DNA from: Pseudofrankia saprophytica
GTDB taxonomy: Bacteria; Actinomycetota; Actinomycetes; Frankiales; Frankiaceae
Assembly: GCF_000235425.2 (NCBI RefSeq)
Contig: NZ_KI912266.1
Span: 8,114,116-8,178,115 of the forward strand
Direction: 5' to 3'
Length of the DNA: 64,000 nt
The position numbers and the translations under genes were made by a program. This document shows, one piece after another, positions 8,695-18,289 of this stretch (positions within the stretch are counted from its first letter, which is position 1; every line of letters starts with the position of its first letter). The notes below the pieces were generated by a model. The model was not told where the DNA came from and did not search any database. It saw only the letters and a program-made list of their open reading frames with translations.

Positions 8695-9615
8695 GTGAGC
8701 GGACAGGCAAGGGAGCGCGGGCCGACGTTTGAGGTGCCGTCGCCAGTGGCCGAGCTGCCGGATGACCGCCTGCGCTCCGTGCGGCTACTGCTTAAGCGGG
8801 ACGACCTGATCCACCCTGATTTCCCCGGCAACAAGTGGCGGAAGTTGGCCGGCAACCTGGCCGCAGCGGCCGAGCAGGGCGCAGAGACGCTGTTGACGTT
8901 CGGTGGGGCGTACTCGAATCACGTCGCAGCGACCGCCGCGGCCGGCTGGCACTTCGGCTTCCGAACGGTCGGTGTGATCCGAGGCGAGGAGCACCTGCCC
9001 CTCAACCCGGTCCTCGCTCGCGCGACCGAGCAGCACGGGATGCGGCTGACCTACCTCGACCGGACCCGCTACCGGGCCAAGCAAGACCCGGTCCTGCTCG
9101 CCCAACTGGCCGCCGAGTTCGGTCCGTTCTACCTGCTCCCCGAAGGCGGTAGCAACGCACTGGCGGTTCCCGGCTGCGCCCAGTTGGCGGCCGAGCTCGT
9201 CGGCCAGGTGCCCGACGTCGACGTGGTGGTCTGCCCGGTCGGCACTGGCGGCACCCTCGCCGGCCTCGCCGGTGGCCTAGGTCCAGACCGGCAGGCGATC
9301 GGGGTCTCTGTGCTCAAGGGCGGCGGCTTCCTCGCCGAGGAGGTCACATCGCTCCAGCGCGCCGCATTCGGCCACCCAACCGCCAACTGGCGCGTGGCCG
9401 AGGAGTTCCATTTTGGCGGCTATGCCCGTCGCACGCCGGCGCTGGACGCCTTCATCGACGACTTTGCCGACCGACACGGCCTGGTCCTGGAATGGGTTTA
9501 CGTCGCGAAGATGATGTCCGGCCTGTTCGCGATGGTCACCGACGGGCGGATCCCGGCCGCCTCGACCGTCGTCGCGGTCATCACCGGCCGATGCGAGGAC
9601 GCCATCAGACTTTGA
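8695..9615 (+). CDS. ACC deaminase / D-cysteine desulfhydrase family PLP enzyme
   Basis: A 306-residue fold-type II PLP enzyme. The Schiff-base lysine is in HPDFPGNKWRKL (about residues 40-51), the substrate loop is TFGGAYSNHVAATAAAG, and the phosphate-binding loop is CPVGTGGTLAGLAGG. The family includes 1-aminocyclopropane-1-carboxylate deaminase (gives 2-oxobutyrate and ammonia) and D-cysteine desulfhydrase. ACC deaminases need two specific tyrosines that I cannot confirm, so the broader name is safer. GTG start at 8695. It stands alone, convergent with the photolyase gene. Confidence 0.88.
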   Translation: MSGQARERGPTFEVPSPVAELPDDRLRSVRLLLKRDDLIHPDFPGNKWRKLAGNLAAAAEQGAETLLTFGGAYSNHVAATAAAGWHFGFRTVGVIRGEEHLPLNPVLARATEQHGMRLTYLDRTRYRAKQDPVLLAQLAAEFGPFYLLPEGGSNALAVPGCAQLAAELVGQVPDVDVVVCPVGTGGTLAGLAGGLGPDRQAIGVSVLKGGGFLAEEVTSLQRAAFGHPTANWRVAEEFHFGGYARRTPALDAFIDDFADRHGLVLEWVYVAKMMSGLFAMVTDGRIPAASTVVAVITGRCEDAIRL

Positions 9616-9669
9616 GGTGGCACTCGCGGGCGCTGCGCGCGGACGCGGGCATCGACATTCGGCGACCGT

Positions 9670-11061
9670 TCAGGAGCGAACCGGCCTGAACCCGTCCGCC
9701 GGGTCGCGGAGCGGTGCTGGGTAGTCGAGGGCGCGGCGCTCGTGGTCCGGTAGCCGCCAGGGCTGGTGGATTTCGGGCGTCTTCAGGTGGGCGAGCTCGG
9801 GCAGGTACCGGCGGATGTAGATGCCGTCCGGGTCGTACCGCTCGGCCTGGCGCAGCGGGTTCAGGACGCGGCCCGGGCGGGTGTCGGTGCCGGTGCCGGC
9901 GACCCACTGCCAGTTCAGGTTGTTGTTGGCGAGGTCTCCGTCGACCAGGTGCTCGAGGTAGTGCGCCGCGCCGGCGCGCCAGTCGAGGCCGAGGGTTTTC
10001 GTGAGGAGGCTCGCGGTGATCATCCGTGCCCGGTTCGGGAGCCAGCCCTCGGTGAGCAACTGGCGCATGCCGGCGTCGACGATCGGGATGCCGGTGTGGC
10101 CGGAGCGCCACGCGTCCAGCGCCTCCGGGTCGTCCCGCCAGTCGCGCGCACCGCCCCGGTCACGCCGGTAGTCGTCATGGGCCGCGTCCGGGCGGGCGGC
10201 CAGGAGCTGGTAGTAGAAGTCGCGCCAGGCGAGCTGCCGGACGAAGGCGCGGGCTCCGTCGCTCCGACCCGCCTGGGTCGCCAGCTCGCGCGCGGACAGG
10301 CATCCCAGGTGCAGGTACGGCGACAGCCTCGACGTGCCGTCCTCGGCCAGCAGGTCCCGGCGGTCGTCGTAGTGCTCGACGTCCCGTCCCAGCCACAGCT
10401 CGGCGCGCCGCCGGCCCGCGGACTCACCGCCGGCGAACCCGCTGGCGGACTCGCCGCCGGCAGACGCGCCGGCGGACCCGCCTTTGCCCGCCTGTCGCCC
10501 GTCGGCCCCGGCGGGCGGCACGTGTCCCGGGTCGACCTTCGGCAGCCGGATCCGCTCGGGCGGTGAGACGACACCTCGCCACGGCGCGTCCTCCCACCGC
10601 CGGTGGTACGCGCTGAACACCGCGAAATGGTCTCGGCCGACCGGGGTGACCCGGCCCGGGGCGACGACGACATGCACCTCGTCGTGGCTGCGCAGCTCGC
10701 GGCCACGCTCGGCGAGCGCGGTGCGCAGGGTGGTCTGGCGCCGCTGGGCGTACGCGGAGGCGTCGGCGGCGATGTGGACCCGGGCGGCGCCGACCTCGTC
10801 GGCGAGCCGGCACACCTGCTCGACCGGGTCGCCCTCCCGGACCACGAGACGCCCCCCGAGCCCTCGCAGGGAGCGGTCGAGATCGGCGAGGCATTCGACG
10901 AGGAACCGCTCGCGGTTGCCGGAGCCGAACAGGTCCCGGGGCGCTCCGGTGTCCCGCACGAACAGCGGCACGACGAACTCGGCCTCGTCGGTGGCGGCCG
11001 TGAGCATCGGGTTGTCGTGTACTCGGAGGTCACGGGTGAAGACCGCCAGCGTGGTCACCAT
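9670..11061 (-). CDS. phr: Deoxyribodipyrimidine photolyase
   Basis: A 463-residue cryptochrome/photolyase. The N-terminal Rossmann antenna domain starts TLAVFTRDLRVHDNPML. The C-terminal FAD domain includes FVRQLAWRDFYYQL, GIPIVDAGMRQL, the HLVDGDLANNNLNWQW flavin-binding motif with the N5-contacting Asn, and NPLRQAERYDPDG. A Gly/Ala/Ser-rich linker of about 30 residues near residues 205-235 separates the domains. ATG at 11061 overlaps the stop of the upstream SDR gene by seven bases, so the two form an operon. CPD photolyase is the likeliest class from the C-terminal motifs. Confidence 0.93.
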   Translation of the reverse strand: MVTTLAVFTRDLRVHDNPMLTAATDEAEFVVPLFVRDTGAPRDLFGSGNRERFLVECLADLDRSLRGLGGRLVVREGDPVEQVCRLADEVGAARVHIAADASAYAQRRQTTLRTALAERGRELRSHDEVHVVVAPGRVTPVGRDHFAVFSAYHRRWEDAPWRGVVSPPERIRLPKVDPGHVPPAGADGRQAGKGGSAGASAGGESASGFAGGESAGRRRAELWLGRDVEHYDDRRDLLAEDGTSRLSPYLHLGCLSARELATQAGRSDGARAFVRQLAWRDFYYQLLAARPDAAHDDYRRDRGGARDWRDDPEALDAWRSGHTGIPIVDAGMRQLLTEGWLPNRARMITASLLTKTLGLDWRAGAAHYLEHLVDGDLANNNLNWQWVAGTGTDTRPGRVLNPLRQAERYDPDGIYIRRYLPELAHLKTPEIHQPWRLPDHERRALDYPAPLRDPADGFRPVRS

Positions 11062-12662
11062 GGCTTCCCCGCCGAGGCCGAAGGCCGCTCCGTCGATACC
11101 GAAAGCTGCTCTGCAGGTACCGACGGCTGCTCCGTCGACACCTGGGGCTGCTCCGCCGGCACCGGATGCTCCGCCAGGTCGACGATGCCACGCGCCATCC
11201 GGCCCAGCGCGGCGCCGTGGAGCGCAGCGAGCGCCTTCCAGCCCACGTGGCCCGCGAGACCATGAGGTTCGAAGATCGCACGTTGCCGGTAGACGGCGCC
11301 CTGGGCGCCCTGGGCTCCCTGGGCTCCCTCGGCGCCCTCGGCGTCCGGAACGGCGGAGAGCTCGAGCCAGGCGCGGCCCGGCAGCGGCAGTCGCGGGCGC
11401 AGCCGCAGCCGACGCGGCTGTTCCACGTCCTCGACCCGCCACCAGCCGAGGACCTCGCCGACACGCGGGCCGCGCGGGAGCTGCCGTCGCCCCCGTCCCC
11501 CTGCGCCCCCGACAAGCCGGTCGATCCACCCGCTGGGTGACCAGGCGAGGGGAAGGGGACGCCAGCCATACTCGCTGCTCACGGCCTCGATGGCCCGCCA
11601 CAGCTGCCCGGCGTCCGCGGTCGTGGGCAGCTCGCGCACGTCCTGGTAGACGGTGCCGCCGGACCAGTCCGGATCCATGGGCAGCGGGTCCGAGGGAGGC
11701 TGGGGTTCCCCGACGGCGATCCCGGCCCGTGACCAGTTGGGCGGCACCGCCGCCTCCCGGATCCTGGCCAGCGCGAGCGCCACCGCCTGGTCGAAGTCGG
11801 TCAGGCCGCGGGCGGGATCGGGGACGTACGTGGCGAGGTCGCGGTCGTGGCAACGAACCTCGTGGATGAGCGACGAGATCAGCGGGACGGCGATGCTGTG
11901 GGGCACCGGCGTCACGAGGTTGACCCACTGGGCGGACAGCCACGGCGTAAGCAGCGGCACCGGGATCACGACCCGGCGGGGCAGGCCCGCGACCGCCGCG
12001 TATCGCTTCATCATCTCCCAGTAGGTCAGGACTTCGGGACCACCGATGTCAAAGCCACGGCTGACTTCCGCCGGCACCAGGTCGGCGGTGCGGGTGAGGT
12101 AGTACAGCACATCCTGGATGGCTATCGGCTGAACCCGAGTATGCACCCACCGTGGCGTAACCATAACCGGCAGTCGTTCGGTGAGGTAGCGAAGCATCTC
12201 GAAACTCGCCGATCCTGAGCCGATGATGACGGCCGCCTGCAGCACGACCGTCGGCACCCCGGACTCGGTCAGGATCCGCCCGACCTCCGCGCGGGAGGCA
12301 AGGTGCGGGGACAGCTGCTCGCCAACCGGGCTGATCCCGCCCAGATAGATGATCCGCCGCACGCCAGCCTGCCGGGCGGCGGCCGCGACCGTGTGAGCGG
12401 CGGCGCGGTCGCGTTCGACGAAGTCGCGGTGATGCAAGGAGTGCACCAGGTAGTAGAGGACATCCTGCCCAGCAAGAGCGGCGGCGATCTGGCCCGCGTC
12501 GGTGACATCCGCCGCGACGACCTCGACCCGGTGACGCCAGGGCGCGTCCGCCAGTTTGGCGGGGCTGCGGGCACCGGCCCGCACCGTGTGCCCCCGGTCG
12601 AGCAGTTCGGGGACGAGCCGGCTACCGACATAGCCAGTCGCGCCGACCACCACACATCTCAT
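11055..12662 (-). CDS. NAD(P)-binding SDR/NmrA-like protein with DUF2867 domain
   Basis: A 535-residue two-domain protein. Residues 1-300 are an atypical SDR/NmrA-like Rossmann domain with VVVGATGYVGSRLVPELL at the start and IIYLGGISP further on. About 340-500 match DUF2867 (ELPTTADAGQLWRAIEAV, WSPSGWIDRLVGG, GHVGWKALAALHG). The last 40 residues are a repeat of PAEQPSV/STEQPS type. The ATG at 12662 has GGGAAG nine bases upstream. In other actinobacteria such genes lie with photolyases in light-induced, carotenoid-linked clusters; the 7-bp overlap with phr fits that. Catalytic substrate unknown. Confidence 0.85.
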   Translation of the reverse strand: MRCVVVGATGYVGSRLVPELLDRGHTVRAGARSPAKLADAPWRHRVEVVAADVTDAGQIAAALAGQDVLYYLVHSLHHRDFVERDRAAAHTVAAAARQAGVRRIIYLGGISPVGEQLSPHLASRAEVGRILTESGVPTVVLQAAVIIGSGSASFEMLRYLTERLPVMVTPRWVHTRVQPIAIQDVLYYLTRTADLVPAEVSRGFDIGGPEVLTYWEMMKRYAAVAGLPRRVVIPVPLLTPWLSAQWVNLVTPVPHSIAVPLISSLIHEVRCHDRDLATYVPDPARGLTDFDQAVALALARIREAAVPPNWSRAGIAVGEPQPPSDPLPMDPDWSGGTVYQDVRELPTTADAGQLWRAIEAVSSEYGWRPLPLAWSPSGWIDRLVGGAGGRGRRQLPRGPRVGEVLGWWRVEDVEQPRRLRLRPRLPLPGRAWLELSAVPDAEGAEGAQGAQGAQGAVYRQRAIFEPHGLAGHVGWKALAALHGAALGRMARGIVDLAEHPVPAEQPQVSTEQPSVPAEQLSVSTERPSASAGKPW

Positions 12663-12779
12663 GCTCTGGCGCTTCCCGCTCTCGGCGCCTTCGACCCTCC
12701 ACAACCTGGGCGTTCGCGGGACCGCACGATCCCCCGGCGTCCTACCGGAGTCCGGGCCGGGTGCCCATCGGAGTCCCGG

Positions 12780-13733
<954 letters not shown>

Positions 13734-13765
13734 CTACCGATCTGTGGCCTGCTCGCGGCCCGCGG

Positions 13766-14107
13766 TCAGCCGCCAGCGACGGCGGGCAGGATGGTGACCT
13801 TGCCCAAAGTCGCTGGCATCATGGCGGAGCCGCCAGCGACGGCGGGCAGAATAGTTACCTCGTCGCCGTCGGCGAGTTTCGCGTCGAGGCCGCCGAGGAA
13901 GCGGACGTCCTCGTCGTTGATGTAGACGTTGACGAAGCGGTGCAGTTCGCCCTCGCCCTCGCCGGACACCAGGCGGCCGCGGAGACCTTCGTGGCGGGCG
14001 TCGAGGTCGACGAACAGCGCGCCGAGGGTGTCCCCCGTGCCCTCCACGAGCTTCGAACCGCCGGTGTGGGTGCGCAGGATGGTCGGCACGCGGACCTTGA
14101 CTGCCAT
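13766..14107 (-). CDS. cysO: Sulfur-carrier protein CysO with a duplicated C-terminus
   Basis: A ThiS/MoaD-fold ubiquitin-like protein whose C-terminal Gly-Gly is thiocarboxylated to donate sulfur to CysM. It is 113 residues against about 93 for the family. The usual end VTILPAVAGG occurs at residues 84-93, followed by ten more residues and a second VTILPAVAGG that ends the protein. In DNA, 13829-13858 and 13769-13798 match at 27 of 30 bases with a 60-bp offset. The true C-terminus is therefore still Gly-Gly. ATG at 14107 with GGAGACGAGGA upstream. Confidence 0.93.
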   Translation of the reverse strand: MAVKVRVPTILRTHTGGSKLVEGTGDTLGALFVDLDARHEGLRGRLVSGEGEGELHRFVNVYINDEDVRFLGGLDAKLADGDEVTILPAVAGGSAMMPATLGKVTILPAVAGG

Positions 14108-14349
14108 GGTGTTCCTCGTCTCCTTCGGTTCGTTCGCGCCGCTCGCCCGCGGGCGACGGCGACACGCCCGGCGCGTCCGGGCGCGAAACGTACACGTAGA
14201 ACCAGCGTCGTAACGAAACCAGCGTCCATGCTCGCCCGCGGCCGGACAGCCCGACCGGCGCGGCGAGCGGCCTCCAGTGTTTCAGGGTTCGCGGCCCGCG
14301 GGACCCGCTCTCACGAACATGATCACGTCTTTGTCGATCCCTACCGGGA

Positions 14350-14365
14350 ACACCGTCGACGGTGT
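14350..14365. promoter_or_regulatory. 16-bp palindrome (candidate operator)
   Basis: ACACCGTCGACGGTGT is a perfect inverted repeat about 240 bp upstream of cysO. No regulator is identified. Confidence 0.3.
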
Positions 14366-14541
14366 CAACGCTTCCCGGCGGTGCGCGCGACCGCGGCGAA
14401 GGTCAGTGCGCGCCGCGACAGCGGGCGCTGGCCACCCGCAGGAGGTCGACGTGCAGCCGCGCGACCAGGCGCAGTTCCGGAACGCCCTCGGCCACCGCGG
14501 CCCGGGATCCGGGCCGCATCGGGTGGTGGGACGCAGTCATA

Positions 14542-14555
14542 GCAACCATGGTTGC
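14542..14555. promoter_or_regulatory. 14-bp palindrome (candidate operator)
   Basis: GCAACCATGGTTGC is a perfect inverted repeat in a locally AT-richer stretch between mec and cysO. A dimeric regulator could bind it; this is inference only. Confidence 0.3.
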
Positions 14556-14587
14556 ACAGATATGACACCGGCACCGTGAGCAGCGGT

Positions 14588-14992
14588 TCAGGCGATCTCG
14601 ACCGGCTCCTCCGTGATGGCGCCGTCGACGATCCGGAACGACCGGAACTCCGTGACGTCGGGCTCCCTGGTGGAGGCCAGCACGTAGTGCGCGCCCGGCT
14701 CGGAGGCGTACGAGACGTCGGTGCGGGACGGGTAGGCCTCGGTCGCGGTGTGCGAGTGGTAGATGACGACGGGCTCCTCGTCCCGGTCGTCCATCTCCCG
14801 CCAGACGCGCAGCTGCTCCATCGAGTCGAACCGGTAGAACGTGGGCGAACGTTCCGCGTTCTCCATCGCGATGAACCGAACCGGGGTGTCCGAGCCGGCC
14901 GGGCCGGCGATCACGCCGCAGGCCTCGTCCGGGTGGTCACGGCGGGCATGATCGACGATCGCCTGGTAGAGGGCGCGCTCAATTCGCAGCAC
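14588..14992 (-). CDS. mec: JAMM/MPN+ metallopeptidase Mec (CysO-cysteine hydrolase)
   Basis: A Zn-dependent JAMM peptidase that releases cysteine from the CysO-cysteine adduct. The JAMM motif HSHTATEAYPSRTD (HxH, then Ser and Asp) is clear, and the upstream Glu is in HPDEACGVIAG. The frame is open to a GTG at 15049; the GTG at 14992 (reading LRIERALYQAI) matches where homologues start and gives 134 residues, so I prefer it, though neither has a strong ribosome site. It sits next to cysO and cysM as in M. tuberculosis (Rv1334-1336). The extended CysO tail may also be a substrate. Confidence 0.9.
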   Translation of the reverse strand: MLRIERALYQAIVDHARRDHPDEACGVIAGPAGSDTPVRFIAMENAERSPTFYRFDSMEQLRVWREMDDRDEEPVVIYHSHTATEAYPSRTDVSYASEPGAHYVLASTREPDVTEFRSFRIVDGAITEEPVEIA

Positions 14993-15067
14993 GTCGAACA
15001 AGCTACCTGCCGTCGGGATCAGGCCGCCGCGCGGCGATCCGCTCAGCACCGCCGCGCAGCGGGCCGC

Positions 15068-15676
15068 TCAGTACAGGGCGCGGACGAGGTTGTCGACGAG
15101 GGTCGTCAGCAGCTCGTACATCTCGACGAACGGGGCGCGCTGATCGTCGGGCGGCAGCTCGCCGAGTTCCTCGAGGAAGTCGTCGTCGGTGATGCCGAGC
15201 CGGGTACCGAGCACCAGGCGCAGGTCGTTCAGCGTGGTCAACCAGTCCTGGGCGGCTTCCTCGTCGAGCAGCAGCACCTCGCTGGGCCCGGGCAGGGTCG
15301 CGAGCACCCGGCGGGCGGCGGCTCGCTTGTGGGCCAGCGAGTCGTCGGTGCGGCGGCGGCGGAAGTCGCCGGAGGCCAGTGGGTCCTCCGGGTATGGATC
15401 CGGCAGCAGGCGGGCCAGCGCCGGGTCCTCGGGCGGCGGCGGAGCGGTGTCACGCAGGCCGACGAGCGCCTCCAGCGGGTCGTCGACCGGCGGCGGCTCC
15501 AGCATGCCGTCGATCAGCCGCACCAGCTCGGCGAGGATCGTGCCCTCCCAGCGGGGCAGCCGCACCTCGACTCCACCGGCCGTCCGCCGGAAGCAGTCCG
15601 GGAACCTGTAGTAAGACCCCACGTTCCCGTCCCCATCCAGCGGTCTGCCCCGACTCCAGGGGCGCATCCAGCTCAC
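15068..15676 (-). CDS. DUF2017 family protein (Rv1332-like)
   Basis: A 202-residue soluble acidic protein of the actinobacterial DUF2017 family, found just after clpS in many genomes. Recognisable segments are YRFPDCFRRTAGG near the N-terminus, then AHKRAAARRVLATL, and a C-terminal helical part with DDFLEELGELPPDDQ and YELLTTLVDNLVRALY. A Pro-rich loop lies between. It starts seven bases after the clpS stop (GTG at 15676; an ATG three codons later is an alternative). Function unknown; the constant link with clpS suggests a role in or near Clp proteolysis. Confidence 0.85.
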   Translation of the reverse strand: MSWMRPWSRGRPLDGDGNVGSYYRFPDCFRRTAGGVEVRLPRWEGTILAELVRLIDGMLEPPPVDDPLEALVGLRDTAPPPPEDPALARLLPDPYPEDPLASGDFRRRRTDDSLAHKRAAARRVLATLPGPSEVLLLDEEAAQDWLTTLNDLRLVLGTRLGITDDDFLEELGELPPDDQRAPFVEMYELLTTLVDNLVRALY

Positions 15677-15683
15677 GAGCCAG

Positions 15684-15974
15684 CTAGTCCTGTCTGACGG
15701 TGGCCCAGAGGCCGTAGGTGTGTAGGCGGGCCGCGTCGCGCTCCATCTCGTCGCGAGTACCGCTACTCACGGACGCCCTGCCCTTCTGGTGGACGTCCAT
15801 CATCAGTTTGCGCGCCGTCGCCTTGTCGTAGCCGAACAGCTTCTGGAAGACGTAGGTCACATACGACATCAGGTTGATCGGATCGTTCCAGACGATCGTG
15901 ACCCAGGGCCGGTCGTCGCTGAGCTCCTCGTCGATCTCCTCGACGTCCGCGGGTGAGACGGTGGTCGCGGTCAC
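15684..15974 (-). CDS. clpS: ATP-dependent Clp protease adaptor ClpS
   Basis: A 96-residue N-end-rule adaptor that delivers substrates to ClpC/ClpA. It has the family core [20 protein letters not shown], then [17 protein letters not shown], and the C-terminal [18 protein letters not shown]. The Asp in NDP and the following hydrophobic residues form the N-degron pocket. The GTG at 15974 gives the usual length; the frame is open further upstream but is not conserved there. It is the first gene of clpS-DUF2017 and follows the Nudix/NrtR gene by about 75 bp. Confidence 0.95.
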   Translation of the reverse strand: MTATTVSPADVEEIDEELSDDRPWVTIVWNDPINLMSYVTYVFQKLFGYDKATARKLMMDVHQKGRASVSSGTRDEMERDAARLHTYGLWATVRQD

Positions 15975-16050
15975 GATCCCTATTGTTACGCATGCCGCGG
16001 CTCCCTTCTCGTCGGGCGGGAGGTCGGCTCCGCCCCGCCCAGGCCCCGCC

Positions 16051-16824
16051 TCATACGGAGCGGCGCAGGAGCGGGGGGTAGAGCGCGGTCGCGGAGCCAC
16101 GGCGGTAGAGCTGGGCGGGACGGCCGCCGCCGCGCGGCGAGCTGACCGCGCCGACGGACAGGACGAAGTCCGGCGTGCTGAGCACCTTGCGCCGGAAGTT
16201 GGGCGGGTCCAGGGTCACCCCCCAGGCGGCCTCGTAGACCCGGCGCAGGTCGGCGAGGGTGAACGGCTCCTCGCAGAAGGCCGCCGCCATCGGCGTGTAC
16301 TCGAGCTTGCTGCGGGCCCGCTCCACCCCGTCGGCGACGATGCGCGGATGGTCGAAGGCCAGGGTCGGGCCCTCCGGCGAGTCCAGGTCCTCGACCGGCC
16401 ACCAGCGGGCCTGCTGGCCGCGCCGGCCCGGCTCCGGCTGCGGCAGGTTCGGCAACAACGCCAGGTAGGCGACGCTGACGACCCGGGTGCGCGGGTCCCG
16501 CCCCGGGTCGCCGTAGGTGTAGAGCTGCTCCAGGTGGCCGGCCGCGGTGACGCCCGTCTCCTCGGCGAGCTGGCGGCGGGCCGAGGAGTCCAGGTCCTCG
16601 TCGGCGCCCACGAAGCCGCCCGGCAGCGCCCAGTAGTCCTGGAACGGGGGCTCGTCGCGCTGGATGACGAGCACGCACAGCCGCCCGGCCCGCAGTGTGA
16701 GCAACACCACGTCGACGGTGACGCTGGTGCTCGGCTGCCGGACCGGCCCACGCGACGTCCCCTGGCCGCGCGACGCCCCCTGACCGGTGGCGCCACCTTG
16801 GCCTCGGATTGTCGCTCGGCTCAC
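16051..16824 (-). CDS. Nudix protein with NrtR-type winged-helix domain
   Basis: A 257-residue protein with a Nudix domain (about residues 35-165) followed by a winged-helix domain ([29 protein letters not shown]), the NrtR architecture. NrtR proteins sense ADP-ribose and repress NAD-biosynthesis genes. The Nudix box reads [20 protein letters not shown]; the first catalytic Glu of REUxEE is Gln, as expected for a sensor more than a hydrolase. The first 30 residues carry GQG repeats. It lies 49 bp after pncB on the same strand, supporting NAD control. GTG start at 16824. An active ADP-ribose hydrolase is the alternative. Confidence 0.85.
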   Translation of the reverse strand: MSRATIRGQGGATGQGASRGQGTSRGPVRQPSTSVTVDVVLLTLRAGRLCVLVIQRDEPPFQDYWALPGGFVGADEDLDSSARRQLAEETGVTAAGHLEQLYTYGDPGRDPRTRVVSVAYLALLPNLPQPEPGRRGQQARWWPVEDLDSPEGPTLAFDHPRIVADGVERARSKLEYTPMAAAFCEEPFTLADLRRVYEAAWGVTLDPPNFRRKVLSTPDFVLSVGAVSSPRGGGRPAQLYRRGSATALYPPLLRRSV

Positions 16825-16873
16825 AGATCCAGCTTCTCTCACCGGCTGACGCGGGCCGCAGCGGCCACGCTCA

Positions 16874-18289
16874 TCAGGGCGACGGCACGGCGCTGATGAC
16901 CGGCAGGCAGGGATGGCCGAAGGTGACGGAGCGGGCGTGCGCCGGCAGGTCGGCGATCGCCGCGCGGTGGTGCTCGCGGGCGCGGCGCAGCCCCGCCGCG
17001 CCCGTCGCCGTGGCGTCCACGACCGCGCCGGCCCGCACCAGCGGCACGAGCAGCGGCCGGTCGTACCCGGGGCCGCCCAGCTGGCCCGGGACCGGGGGCG
17101 GCGCGACCGGCCCGTCGAGCTCGGCCGGCGCCAGCCCGTCGCTCCTGTGAACCTGGCCGTCCGCCGTGCGCCGCCCGTCCGCGCCGCTGCCGCCGGGGCG
17201 GTAGCCGGCTGGTACCACCAGGTCGACGACCGCGGCTCCGTCGGCGCCGTGCCGGCGCAGCACCTCCTTGCGGCCGCCGCGGGTGGCCTTGCCGACGGAC
17301 GTCTTGGCCACCGGGCGGCCATCGACCTCGACGAGCTTGTAGACGAAGCCGGCGGTGGGCGCGCCCGAGCCGGTGACCAGGCTGGTGCCTACCCCGTAGG
17401 CCGCGGCGGGGACGCCGGCGAGCCGGGCGATCCCGTGCTCGTCGAGGTCCCCGGTGACGATGACACCGGTCTCGGTGGCGCCCAGCGCGTCGAGCTGGAT
17501 CCGGGCCGCGCGCACGCCGGCGGCCAGGTCGCCGCTGTCGATGCGGATGGCGCCGAGGCCGGGACCGGCGGCGGCGACCGCCGCCGCGATGCCCTCCCGC
17601 GTGTCGTAGGTGTCGACGAGCAGGGTGGTCTCGGCGCCGAGGGTCGCCACCTGGGCCGCGAAGGCGTCCCGTTCGGTCGCGTGGACGAGGGTGAAGGCGT
17701 GGGCCGCGGTGCCGGAGGTCGGCACCGCCCAGCGCCTGGCCGCCTCCAGGTTCGAGGTGGCGGCGAAGCCGACGAGGTAGGCGGCCCGGGCCGCGGCGAC
17801 GGCGGCCTCCTCGTGGGTGCGCCGGGAACCCATCTCGATGAGAGGTCGGTCACCGGCCGCCTGCACCATCCGGGCGCCGGCGGCGGCGATCGCGCTGTCG
17901 TGGTTCAGGACCGACAGGGTCAGCGTCTCCAGCAGCACGCATTCGGCGAACGGGCCCTCCACCACCAGCACCGGGGTTCCAGGTAGGTAGGGCTCGCCTT
18001 CAGCGAAGCCATGGATGTCGCCGGAGAAGCGGTAGCCGGCAAGCCAGTCCGCGGTCTCGGCGTCGATGACGCCGGTGCCAGTGAGCAGACTCAGCTCGTC
18101 CGGGCCGAACCGGAAGTCAGCGAGCGCCTCCAGTAGCCGGCCGGTACCGGCGACGACGCCGTAACGGCGGCCGGCCGGCAGTGACCGAGCGAACACCTCG
18201 AAGGTGGCCCGACGCCCCGCGGCACCCGATTTCAGTGCTGCGCGGAGCATCGTCAGCTCGTAATGATCTGTAAAAAGCGCCGTGGACAT
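16874..18289 (-). CDS. pncB: Nicotinate phosphoribosyltransferase
   Basis: Makes nicotinate mononucleotide from nicotinate and PRPP in NAD salvage. The start STALFTDHYELTMLRAAL is diagnostic, followed by FEVFARSLPAGRRYGVVAGT, the active-site MGSRRTHEEAA, and IRIDSGDLAAGVRAA near the PRPP site. It is 471 residues, within the family range; a Gly/Ala-rich loop near 385-425 is poorly conserved. ATG at 18289. It heads a pncB-Nudix/NrtR unit, and clpS follows as in mycobacteria. The sequence GGGTAGGTATCCC near 18299-18312 just upstream is a weak imperfect palindrome that could be an operator. Confidence 0.95.
   Translation of the reverse strand: MSTALFTDHYELTMLRAALKSGAAGRRATFEVFARSLPAGRRYGVVAGTGRLLEALADFRFGPDELSLLTGTGVIDAETADWLAGYRFSGDIHGFAEGEPYLPGTPVLVVEGPFAECVLLETLTLSVLNHDSAIAAAGARMVQAAGDRPLIEMGSRRTHEEAAVAAARAAYLVGFAATSNLEAARRWAVPTSGTAAHAFTLVHATERDAFAAQVATLGAETTLLVDTYDTREGIAAAVAAAGPGLGAIRIDSGDLAAGVRAARIQLDALGATETGVIVTGDLDEHGIARLAGVPAAAYGVGTSLVTGSGAPTAGFVYKLVEVDGRPVAKTSVGKATRGGRKEVLRRHGADGAAVVDLVVPAGYRPGGSGADGRRTADGQVHRSDGLAPAELDGPVAPPPVPGQLGGPGYDRPLLVPLVRAGAVVDATATGAAGLRRAREHHRAAIADLPAHARSVTFGHPCLPVISAVPSP

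Larger units (their letters stand above)
14108..14587. other. 480-bp gap between mec and cysO
   Basis: No gene is supported. It holds two perfect palindromes, ACACCGTCGACGGTGT at 14350-14365 and GCAACCATGGTTGC at 14542-14555, which are candidate operators for a cysO-cysM promoter. It implies that cysO-cysM need not be co-transcribed with mec. Confidence 0.45.

Noticed and set aside
9670-11943. 757-codon photolyase frame
   Set aside because: Residues before ATG 11061 overlap the SDR gene and have no similarity; the photolyase start is well defined.
16825-17322. N-terminal extension of the Nudix protein
   Set aside because: This part lies inside pncB on the same strand in another frame and has no conserved features.
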